Of a stretch of 20,096 nucleotides of DNA, positions 9,901 through 18,876 are shown one piece after another. Positions within the stretch are counted from its first letter, which is position 1, and the number at the start of each line of letters is the position of its first letter. The stretch comes from Roridomyces roridus (lineage: Eukaryota; Basidiomycota; Agaricomycetes; Agaricales; Mycenaceae), in assembly GCA_029378245.1 (NCBI GenBank), contig JARKIF010000415.1:1-20096 (forward strand). The letters are read 5' to 3'. The position numbers and the translations under genes are program-made. The notes beneath the pieces are model-generated. The model searched no databases and was not told the origin of the DNA. It worked only from the letters and a program-made list of their open reading frames with translations.

Positions 9901-11314
9901 TTCAATGGTGTAAGAGGTCGAAATGTGCGCGGGGAAGAATAGTACCTGGTTTCGAGCTAGTTCCAATAGCTCGCCCTTTCCGGCATTGAACGTGCTGAGT
10001 TTGGGACCTTGCAAATCCGATGGTGTGGCCCATGTATCGCATTGTTCGACGACACTCAGCGCAGAGGAATAAGTCCACGCCTCGATGAAGAATTTTGGGA
10101 TCGTGTCCTAGGATGCATTCAGCCTGACAGAGAGCATCGTGATGAAGAACCGCACCTCGACTTCACGTAGCCGACGACCAAAAGCTCCAAGGAATGCGGC
10201 CGCTCTTTTGCCAACGTCGTTGATTCGGCCCAGATTGGCCAAGAGTTGACATTGCCGAGCCAGGAGATATATTCGAAAGTCAAACACCGAGATGGTGTTG
10301 GCGAGAATGAGATCGCGGTAAGGTTTCCTGGAAATGGACAACAGGGGCGAAGCATCGTCGTTGGGGCTGGGACTGATGAGGGTGCCGAACCAGGACAGAT
10401 TCTTCTCTTTCAGCACTTGATAGAAAGAAGCCTCTAGCTCGTCATACTGCAGGAGCGCATCTTCAAACAAGTTGACGCCTTGGAACGAGGCCGCAAGGCT
10501 TTCCTGATTCAATAATTAGGGTTTCCATTGTCGAAAAGAACGTTCTCACCTTGAGAATGAAGAATGTGCAAAAGTTCCAGCCGGGCATCTGCCTCTGGCT
10601 CTCTGACCGCTTCACATCTTCCTCCCTCTGAGAGACGGCCAGGTCAAACGAGGATAGCAAGCCGTCTTTGAGTTTGCTGAGGAATTCAGCCCATGCTGCA
10701 GGATTATCCTGGCCCGAAGACCACTGTAGTTGGACACATCTGAACCCAGTCAGCAGGAACATGGGCTGGGCAAGTTTACACGCACCTATCACGCCGCTCC
10801 GTGTTAAAGTCACCCTTCAACTTGTCCAGAACCGTGCCCTTGAGCTGGAAGAAGTTTCCACTCGGCATGCGCGCATCTGGGCGAACGACATGTAAAATAA
10901 GCCATTCCTGATTCTTTCTCGAGGTAGCAATCGAGTGCCATTCTTTAACCTGGCGCTTAATCGAGGTCTTGTAAGTTTCGAGTTCAGTGTCCTTGCAGCT
11001 GAGTTAGTTTCGATTCATCGACCGGCACGCGCCCAAGTCACCTCACAAGTGACAAAGTAGATGTTGAGAAAGGGCTTTTCCAGCAGTGTCTCGGGTATTT
11101 GAGACGTGTGTTCGTCGCGTAAAGATTCGAGGGGGACCAGGCATATGTCGAGTTCTTGGATGGTCCGAATGGAGGGCCGTGACGGTGATTTCCAGTGAAT
11201 GTTGCGCAAGGGCAGTTGGGCCAAGAGGGACGTGTGGATTTGGTCCCAATTGGCCGAGGTCAAGAAGGACTGGGTCCCAGAGTAAGAGACGAGCACTCGT
11301 TGTGGAGGTGCCAT
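6999..11314 (-). CDS. TRS130: TRAPPII complex subunit TRS130/TRAPPC10
   Basis: A large subunit of TRAPPII, the guanine-nucleotide exchange complex that activates Ypt31/32 (Rab11) at the late Golgi. The gene has well over a dozen exons with introns of about 40-55 nt. It starts MAPPQRVLVSYSGTQSFL at 11314, with the conserved LLAQLPLRNIHWKSPSRPSI and LVPLESLRDEHTSQIPETLL. Next come EWHSIATSRKNQEWLILHVV, MPGWNFCTFFILK, LFEDALLQYDELEASFYQVL, KEKNLSWFGTLI, ILANTISVFDFRIYLLARQC, AAAFLGAFGRRLREVE, LDNIGIKVGHLPDRPPFS, NAFTLVRIPRDLLALDVRL and PSLLIAVSTGRNHVAKASL. The C-terminal domain includes WREIRIPVDVPYMNV and FDVEEMVRDWLVSGMKRGDF, ending at stop 6999-7001. The exons I followed splice in frame and no frameshift was seen. 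The start codon lies 64 bp downstream of the glucanase stop on the same strand, so its promoter probably overlaps that gene's 3' end. Estimated length is about 1,150-1,200 residues. Confidence 0.92.
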
Positions 11315-11378
11315 CTCGGCGCGTGTGATGTGACTGAGTCGCGTTGTAATGTTACACTGTTGTACAAGTCCTAGTAAA

Positions 11379-12948
11379 CTATCGTCCCTCATCTGCCTCT
11401 CCGTCTGAAAGACCCCGGAAAAATCCAGCACTGTACGAATCCGGGTCTACTCCGTTTGGTCCATACGACTGCATGCCGTCGATTATATACTGTCGGACAT
11501 GTCCAAGCGCTGACGGTATGATGGGGTTTTCGCAGAACATCCTTGCTGCTGAATATCCATCCGAGTAACCTTGATCATACGATGGGTCGTCCGACGTGTC
11601 CCGCCTTGAACGTTGAGCCGAGATGGTCGCGAGGAGGCTTCTGCGAGATGGCAATTGACAGCCGTTTGGGTACGGGCCGAACGTGTCGGGGAGAGTATTC
11701 CCAACTGCAGAAAGGAAGCACCAGCCGGGATCTGTATCGCAGTTCTCCAGCTTGTATGCCCAGAAAATCCAACCCGCCGTGGTCCTGGAATACTCTTTCA
11801 TCTGAGTCGCAGAAAAGTTTCGTTGAGCTTCGTCTGGATCTTGCTCGAGCGACAGGCTATGAGGGGTGAGAGCGCCGGACCACTCTCCGACTATGAGGTT
11901 ATCGCGTTGCTTGGCAGAAGCAGTGTCCAACGAATCTGCCACCGACGTCGCCACCTCCTCAGTCAGTTGGGAAACAGACTTGGATTCATCGTCTTGCGTG
12001 AATGCGAAGTAGGAATGCTGTGGAGACTGAGAATCAACTACGCAAGAGCAGACGACCACGCACGTGGTCCTGAACTACAAAATCAGTCCTGTTACCGACA
12101 TAGTCACTGTATTGTTCGAGGACGAAGGCGTCGTGGATGTATAGAGGAAATGTTTGGGCGCAAGTAGAGGTTTGTCGCATAGTTTCGATTGCACGAGAAT
12201 CTGGGGCCATTGAGATGGTTTTTGCGGCACCAGCCATGTACTCACAGAATTTTGGAAGTTCTGGGTCATTTACTGGTTCATTCAAAATTTGGATGCCAAC
12301 AATATTCGTGACGGTGCATAGTTGATTGGTGAGATAGGCGAGTACGTCCAATGTCTTTTGCTGATTTGAGGAAGAGTTGAATAGGCCTACTTGGTGGTCG
12401 GAGATGCCCGAGTGCGGTTGTCCGTTCTGACTTCCAACAGCGCCATGGAGGTCGACGAGGACACCGAGACCGTATTCAGCAGCGAGGTTGATGGTCCGGA
12501 CGATGTAGGCCCACGAGTTGCGATACACGTCCGAGAGCGGGCCAAAGGGCGTTCTGTCGCAAAATTCAGGACCCAAGCTCCAGTATCCAATTGGTAGACG
12601 TATTGTGTTGATGCCCATGTTGGCGAGGTCGGAAAAGTCGGATTCGGAGATGAAGTTGTTCCAGTGGTTTTCGAGGATAGCGCGTGCATTCGCACCAGAA
12701 GCAATGTCGATTTCTGACGCGCTGCGCCCCGCCGCACACGCGAATACAGAGGGTGTCATCCAATGCTCGTGGACATAGAGGCTGCCACAATTGACACCGT
12801 ACTTCTGGCGGTATCGGTAAACGATGGCGCTTTGTGGGTCGTATTCAGGGAAGGGGTCGACGGGAATGTCTGGCTGCGAGTCGAAGTCACCACATGTACT
12901 GGAAACGAGCTGGAAGAGCAGAAACAGGTGAAGAAGATGCCTAAGCAT
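11379..12948 (-). CDS. Secreted GH5 exo-1,3-beta-glucanase (EXG-type)
   Basis: A predicted 507-residue secreted glycoside hydrolase family 5 enzyme acting on cell-wall beta-1,3-glucan. Two exons flank one 46-nt intron (12018-12063) that joins DFVVQDH to HSYFAFTQDD. The start at 12948 begins a classic signal peptide, MLRHLLHLFLLFQLVSSTCG; the ATG at 13017 would put 23 extra residues ahead of it. GH5 landmarks: NTIRLPIGYWSLGP, YGLGVLVDLHGAVGSQNG, the acid/base Glu in GIQILNEPVND (about residue 224) and the nucleophile Glu in NLIVGEWSGAL (about 340), then TAGWIFWAYKLE. After the catalytic domain the chain continues about 100 residues, with a basic stretch (SAQRSRRDTSDD) and a Tyr/Gly/Asp-rich segment YDQGYSDGYSAARMF. 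The role of this extension is unknown to me. The exact specificity (exo versus endo) is by family resemblance. Confidence 0.92.
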
Positions 12949-13034
12949 GGATGTAGTTTGTAGAAAGAGCGGGCGAGATGGACGTGTCTTGCAAGTTGTG
13001 TGCGTGTACGTAATCACGCTGATCGCGGCTTTGC
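12949..13034. promoter_or_regulatory. Shared divergent promoter of the GH5 glucanase and PIG-H
   Basis: Only 86 bp separate the two start codons, which face away from each other. Both core promoters and both 5' leaders must lie here or extend into the opposite gene. I see no clear TATA box. The stretch contains a CA/GT-rich segment (GTTGTGTGCGTGTACG). Confidence 0.6.
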
Positions 13035-13701
13035 ATGAACCCTGAATATGTCGTCCTGCGCCGTCCTGGATTCACCGAATTTCGCGTAGAAAACTGGCGC
13101 CTCGCTCGTGATGCAAGTGGAAGGGTTCTCATGGGCGTCTCTGGCTGGCACTGGTCGTACTCTCTCATCCCACTTCTCGTCTCGCTTCTCTGGGTGCGTT
13201 CCGACCTCTGCAAGCTTTTCTCCACTGAATGCATTAGGATCACGACAGTATGGTCCCCTTTGCGGGCTTCTTGCTCGTTCTCGTGGTTCTTGCATACTGG
13301 AAATGCACTCAGATTCTTTTTGGTACGCGTCTCGTGTCCCGCTTGCTGTTCTCATTCCAAGTAAGAGTCCGTCATTGTCATCCCTCGCCACGGAATCCAG
13401 CTTGAGACCCACCGCGGCTTACCCTGGTTCCCAGCTTTCACAGTAAAGCGACGATTTATTCCTCTCGCGTCTCTTCAGGATTTCGTTATCCATGAAGGAC
13501 TGACGCGGTGGAACGTCCGCTATTACCTGGCTGCCGTGCAGCTGTCCGGCTCGGGCGAATTCAAACTGCACGTCGCGTATGAGGTCTTTCATTTCTCAGA
13601 AATACCACTGGCTTCCGCTCACGGTTTGACAGAATATACTGCCTCATTTTCCTGTCCTTCTCCAAGTATATCGCGGTGTTCATGCAATGCTCGATAAATA
13701 G
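13035..13701 (+). CDS. GPI15: PIG-H / GPI15, subunit of GPI-GlcNAc transferase
   Basis: A subunit of the ER complex that transfers GlcNAc to phosphatidylinositol, the first step of GPI-anchor synthesis. Four exons (13035-13193, 13238-13322, 13366-13583, 13633-13701) sum to 531 nt, giving exactly 176 residues plus stop. The start is MNPEYVVLRRPGFTEF. Two hydrophobic segments form a probable membrane hairpin: SYSLIPLLVSLLW and PFAGFLLVLVVLAYW. The PIG-H domain follows: ESVIVIPRHGIQLETHRG, FPAFTVKRRFIPLASLQDFV, HEGLTRWNVRYYLAAVQ and NILPHFPVLLQVYRGVHAML. All three introns are 43-49 nt GT-AG. The gene diverges from the glucanase, and its stop is 17 nt from the convergent IST1-TBC stop. Both divergent neighbours bear on the cell surface. 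Confidence 0.9.
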
Positions 13702-13718
13702 ATCCACAGCATAATAAA

Positions 13719-16700
13719 TTACGACGGTCCGTCCTCGCTTTCGTACGCACTAAGCAACTCGTCGTACCCTCCCTCATCATCTCCTTCCTCCGCCGCACTG
13801 TCCCTGTTCCTCTTCGGCGCCTTGATGGTCCCCGTCGACGTCTTCCGTGACCTCGACCCTGCCGAAATCTTGCGCGTCCGACCATCCTCATCTCCCGACA
13901 TCTTTCTCCGTCCACTCGGCGTTTGAGAGACATCATCAAACGTGGCTGCCTTGGGCGTCGTGACGGCAGTATCCTCTGGCCAGTCCACTTTGAGCGACTG
14001 TGGACTCGGTTCCACATCCGCCACAACACTGGGTTTGGCGAGGTCTTCAGTCCGGATGTTGGCTGGTCGAGAGGGATAACGCTTGGAGCGAATGATGCGC
14101 GGACTTGGCGGGGGTATTGCTACTTCCGAGTCTGTCGTATCCTCGGAGGGTGATGACACTGTGCTGAGCTTGGACTGACCCCGGTCCGGTGATGTGCTGG
14201 ACGACGATCCCGACGTCGGTCGTACTCGTGCCATGGGTGCCATCGGAGAGATCGATCTCCGATTCAAGGCCACTCGACGACTGGGAATGCTGACGTCGGG
14301 GTTCAGTTCGGATTTACTTGTTCTCAATGTAGCATCCAACGGAGAAAGAGACGAGACCGAGGACTGAGAATCTCGGTTATGGCTGCGCGGCACATGCTGC
14401 CATTGGTTATCTGCCAACTGACCTCGTTCCGATGCCGAGTTGCGAGGAGAGGCGGTAATTAGCGTCGAAGAATTCAGTAGCAGAGGGCGTGGACCCGATT
14501 TCGAGGACGGTGCAGGCGCTGGGGTCCGAGTGAGTGCAGCCAGGGAATCTTGAAGATTTCTGGTCCTGTTCAGAAATCCCCCTTCCGATTGCGGAGACCA
14601 CGAGGGGCTGGAGGGCGGGGGGGAATCGGGTCTCGAAGATAGACCAATGACACTATCGCGCGGTGGGCGGAAGAAGGCTGGCCGGGTCGGAGGGGAATAC
14701 AGCTCTGGACGAGGCAAGGTCGGCAAAGAGGTGTGACGTCCGTCCTCTGTGCGCCGGACGTATACATCGTCTGCCTGTGCCTGTGTCGCATTCTGTGGAC
14801 TACCGGATCCGCCAAAACCCCACGAACCCCCAAGCATGGCTGTGGCTCGCCAGTTGCTGCTGACTTTGGCTAATGAGGCTGCAGCATCAGAATCTCGAAG
14901 TTTTGCCGCGTAATTCCATATATTGGTAGTCACTGGGCTCTGGGGCTTCGGGGGTTCAACTTCTCCCACATCTTTGCTTGACGGCCACGGGGAACCGATC
15001 GGTGACGGCGGTGGCATCGGCGAAACGGGTGTGATGGGAGTTGGGGGAGGTTCCATGGAGCTCTTGTTGGTAATTCCACGCCACACTGTGGTGGCCAGCC
15101 TGGAAGTCAGACCTGATGAAGGCTCGGTGTCGGTGGTTTGGTTGTCCGTGTGCTCGTCGTCACCTTGATCATCTGATTCAGGTGGTGAAGTGTCCGGGGA
15201 GGGCATTTGATTCGTAAATCCTCTCCACATCGTGCTCGTCCACCGGGCTCCAAGCGTGAGGTTCACATTCTTGTTCGCCTTTGCCTCTTCTAGTCGGCGA
15301 TGTGATAATTCAGAAGCGGTCTGAAGTAGTCTGTCGACTCCGCCGGCTGCCTCGACCGGGTAGGACTGGAGTAGAGACATGCCCTCCATGAAAGCGTCGC
15401 CGAGCTCCCAGGCGCGTAATGGCGAGGGAGGTGGGATGTTCGCGCTCTCCTCACCCCACAGACTGGGAGACCTGCGACCACTCTTGCCGAGTCGGAAGAG
15501 GGTGGGACGGGCACGAATGAGCATCGCCGTGCAGACATCGAGGAGAAATTCAAGTTTCGGACTTGAATCTCGCTCCCTCATGGGACACGCAAAAAGTGCA
15601 TCCCAGATAACCAGCACAGATGGCAAGGGCAAGGTCTGTGTCAACAAAGGTGCAAGCCAACGATAGGAGTAATGGGGAAGGGCGGGGTCAAGGCCCTTGG
15701 CGTGCTGCAGAACGTGTGAGGAACCGACAGTGAAAAAACAGCGATCTTTACCAAAGTTTCGGCGAGTTCGTTATCTGCCCAAGAGAGTCGCTCTCCAAAC
15801 TTTTTCATCCAGATATTGCCCCCTTCTTCATCCTCCAGCTCTGAAAATTCGCCAATGAGCGCCTCAAACAACCAGAAGGTGTCAGCTATGAATGGATCAG
15901 CGAATCAATAATCGTCGATATTTTGGGTGAAACCACCTTCCACATGCGCCAAATCATCGGCCTCGATTTCTTGACAGAGAACCGAATACAGAGTGGCCAA
16001 TAGGGCTGGGATATGAGGAGAAAGGTTTCCTGGGTTGATCATCGAGTGCAGATACAGCAGGCGAAACAATGCCGATGAATGCTTGGGATGAGCATCCCCA
16101 GTATTATAGGGCCTGGATGTCACCAGAGTTTTTGGGGCGGCCTGTAGACGACTGGCAAGAGATTCCGGTGTCGACAGCGATATTTCCGGAGTTGAATTAG
16201 GTTCTGGTTCCAACCGGATTTCGGGAATAGCGTCAACGGGGGCACCGGAGTCGATGTCTCGGTCTTGTATTGCCTTGAGCCGGATGTCCAGATTCTGAGC
16301 GTAAGTAATTTTGATATCATCAGGGGCCGTTTCTTCTAGTGGGCAGAGACTGGTATGCTCGGGTTCGTCACTGAGATCGCTCAATAACCCGACGGGGATT
16401 CGAGAAAGTTGTTTTGAAACAGATAAAACTGATGCATCCGGCTGCGCCAGTGGTGTCGTAGGAGGGGGGAGGTCGGATAATGGTTGCAATAACCGTCGAA
16501 CTAGATCCTGCAAAGCATTCCATCAAGTGTCCGGGAATATTGAAAAAACATACATAATAACTGTCCCTCTGCTGCTTAGACTCGCGAGGCCATGTTGACT
16601 TGAGCACCGGGAGAGTGCCAAAAAACAATCTGGGATAAATGAAGCAAAGACATGGGAATAGTTTCTTGTCGACTTGCCTCCATATGCGAGCCCTTAGCCA

Positions 16701-17643
16701 GGCCGGTTCGTCAGGGATGCCTGGGGAAAGGTCAATATGGCTCTAATCAAGATGGAGGAAAGTGTACCCCGCGAGCAGAGTCTGCGCAGCGTTGGCATAT
16801 CCACCGCAAGAGAGGCCTCGGGATCGAGGAGCTCAGAGAGCGAATTCAAGCTGGGTAGTTCAGATCTTCCGAAGCAAGAGAAGGAGGATGAACGCACATT
16901 TCTTGCCGCCGAGGCTCTGGCATCCATTGCACTCCGTACGCCTTTGCGATATTCAACAGATACATATCGAGATCAGCTGCAGTGGGTGGAGGGGCGGAAA
17001 CGGCGTGAACGACCTGTGCACTTTTATTAGGTAGACCAAGCCGACACCTCATGTCCACTAACACGAGCAGAAACGTGATTATCTCGGTTGGAGACAGCTG
17101 ATCGAGCAAAATCTCCTCCGAGTCGTTGCATTAAGAGATCACGGACGGCCTGGAGCTCTTTGGAGAGGTTGGCCATAACCCGAGCATTCGGAATAAGACG
17201 CACCCTTGGATTCCGGAATGGCATTACCAGCATAGATTACGCTAGAGGCGGCCTCTAGGACCACCGGACTGTTGACATACTGCTGGTCGATTTCAGCGAA
17301 ATGTTCGAGCAATACGCCAACATGCATCTCCAGGAGCTCCAGCAGATTTCCGGATACATCGTCTTGAATCAATCCTTGGGCCTGACCGACTGGTCAGTGA
17401 CCTTGAGGGCTCGCGGTAGGTTGCCTTCACCTTTGCGCGGGCTAGGGTGATATTGCCTTGCTGCAGCAAGGTAGCAATGTCGCTTCTCGTGATGGACGCC
17501 TTGCTGTCCTTCTTCAACTCGAGTTGCGACAAGCGCTGGCAAGTTAGTCGGAGTAAAGCCTAAAGGGAATGAATATCAAGGTGCGGAATTTCGGGGCGGA
17601 GTCGCACCTTGACAGAGGTGGGATCCCACCTATTGGCAGCCAT
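13719..17643 (-). CDS. IST1-TBC fusion protein: ESCRT-III-like IST1 domain plus RabGAP TBC domain and disordered tail
   Basis: About 1,150 residues in about twelve exons. Residues 1-185 are an IST1 (DUF292) domain: MAANRWDPTSVK, LKKDSKASITRSDIATLLQQ, LLELLEMHVGVLLEHFAEID, ARSAVSNRDNHVSARV and DLDMYLLNIAKAYGVQWMPE. IST1 proteins bind Vps4 and ESCRT-III at multivesicular bodies. A 47-nt intron (16851-16897) then joins RRQE in frame to ILNSLSELLDPEASLAVDM and a TBC domain: LCSRGIPDEPAWLRARIWR, DLVRRLLQPLSDLPPP, DTFWLFEALIGEFSELED and ALPHYSYRWLAPLLTQTLPL. TBC domains speed GTP hydrolysis by Rab proteins. The last 500 or so residues are Pro/Ser-rich with recurring Trp motifs, a basic patch (KAPKRNRD) and an acidic end (YDELLSAYESEDGPS). 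One intron uses a GC donor (16630-16677). The ATG at 17643 begins the IST1 N-terminus. Both domain calls are strong; the fusion rests on the frame-keeping intron. Confidence 0.85.
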
Positions 17644-17813
17644 GGTCGGGACGAAAGCGAGTCAATCCGCTTGTGTAGTCGTGAGTCGTAAAGGTGGGGT
17701 ATACGCAGAGGACGGTTAGCAGACTCCGGTGGGCATGTCAAAACTCAAATAGTTCACGTGGAGATGCGCGTAACATGGCATTTCGAGAATGAGAATACAT
17801 TTTAAACTAGTTG

Positions 17814-18759
17814 CTACACAGACAATGCAGAAGGATGTAATTTGGTTAAACTGTTCGTTTTGCTGAAGGTGGGCCGCTCTGGTATGGACCCGTCGACAGA
17901 TATGTGCCGGGGAAGCATCAAACCGGAAATGTGCCTCCGCTTCTCCTCTGCACTCGAGACGGATAAGTTAGACGACTGGCGCGGTGGCATTATGGGTAAT
18001 ATCGAGTCTCGCTCCATCATCACTGGCTCATTCTCTCCGCGACGACTGCGGTACACAGCGAGGGCAAGACCAGAGGAGTACACAATGACTGGTTTCGAAT
18101 GTCAGCAAGTGGGGTATGTGTAGGTGTGACGCACGGAGAACCGGGACGATCCAACTGGCAATGAGGATGTACATGTTCAAGAGAAGGCAGAGACCTTGAG
18201 AGTCGGGGGTGGAGGTCGGGCACTGTAATTTCGGATTCCAAAATGCAAACGCGCCAGCGATACCTAGAAACGTTGAGGCGCAACAAAGGTGGCACCGATT
18301 TGAATCGTACGAACACGCGTGTGTCACCACCAAGAAGAACATGCGTGCCCCGTCCAGCCAGGGATGGAACGGGATGATGAGCAACACCAGGAGGGTAATC
18401 ATGGTGAGTGAGTGAGTTATGAGCATGAGTACGACAAGAACGCCTGATAGATACGTCAGTGCGCAAGCAACACAAGAGAGAACCCAGACCAACGTTCATG
18501 CGAGTCAGTCGAGTCCCACTGGAGGTAGACAAAGACGCATAGCAAGGTGATCCAGAGGAGACTAATGCAGAGGATTAAGGCTGATGTCCGTAAGTTTCGA
18601 TGAGGCTGCGTTGGAAATTCCACACACAGAAGGAAATGGCACGAATTTTGAGGAATAAAGGTGAGAGCATTAGAGGAAGATTCGTAAAGGAACAAGAGAG
18701 TGTCGTGCAAGTCGTGCGGAACGTGGCTCTTCCAGAGAGGTGAAAGAAAAAGATGCCAT
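17814..18759 (-). CDS. Multi-pass membrane protein of unknown function
   Basis: Exons on the minus strand encode several hydrophobic helices: LRTSALILCISLLWITLLCV, VLVVLMLITHSL with ITLLVLLIIPF, GARMFFLVVTHA, and NMYILIASWIVPVLLIVYSS followed by GLALAVYR. Between them are polar blocks such as FHPWLDGARM and AFWNPKLQCPTSTPDSQGLC, with cysteines that may be on the outer side. The C-terminal 70 or so residues are soluble, Ser/Arg-rich, ending TKLHPSALSV at stop 17814-17816. Splice joins with GT-AG introns include WIVPVL-LIVYSS. The join around 18290 (THA to GIAGAF) does not resolve cleanly, so an indel or unusual intron is possible. The ATG at 18759 needs an 88-nt intron to enter the first helix; the in-frame ATG at 18809 lies beyond a TATA box facing the other way and seems less likely. 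I do not recognise a characterised family. Confidence 0.55.
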
Positions 18760-18767
18760 CCCAGCGC

Positions 18768-18775
18768 TATATAAG
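18768..18775 (+). promoter_or_regulatory. TATA box of the MCH1-like gene
   Basis: TATATAAG lies 101 bp before the ATG at 18877. It is only 8 bp before another in-frame ATG at 18784, which would leave no room for a transcription start. It therefore supports 18877 as the translation start. Confidence 0.5.
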
Positions 18776-18876
18776 CTTCCGAGGTGGACAATAGAGAGGT
18801 CGAGTACAAAGGCCATTGTTTACGGCATCATCAAAACGCACACATCTTCGGCTGCCTTTGGGCTGCCTTCCACCTG

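Noticed and set aside
13619..14029. A 136-codon Arg-rich minus-strand frame
   Set aside because: It is a shadow of the basic and acidic tail of the IST1-TBC protein and overlaps the PIG-H 3' end.
18784..18876. Upstream in-frame ATG as start of the MCH1-like gene
   Set aside because: It begins 8 bp after the TATA box and adds 31 residues without transporter resemblance. The ATG at 18877 leads directly into helix 1.
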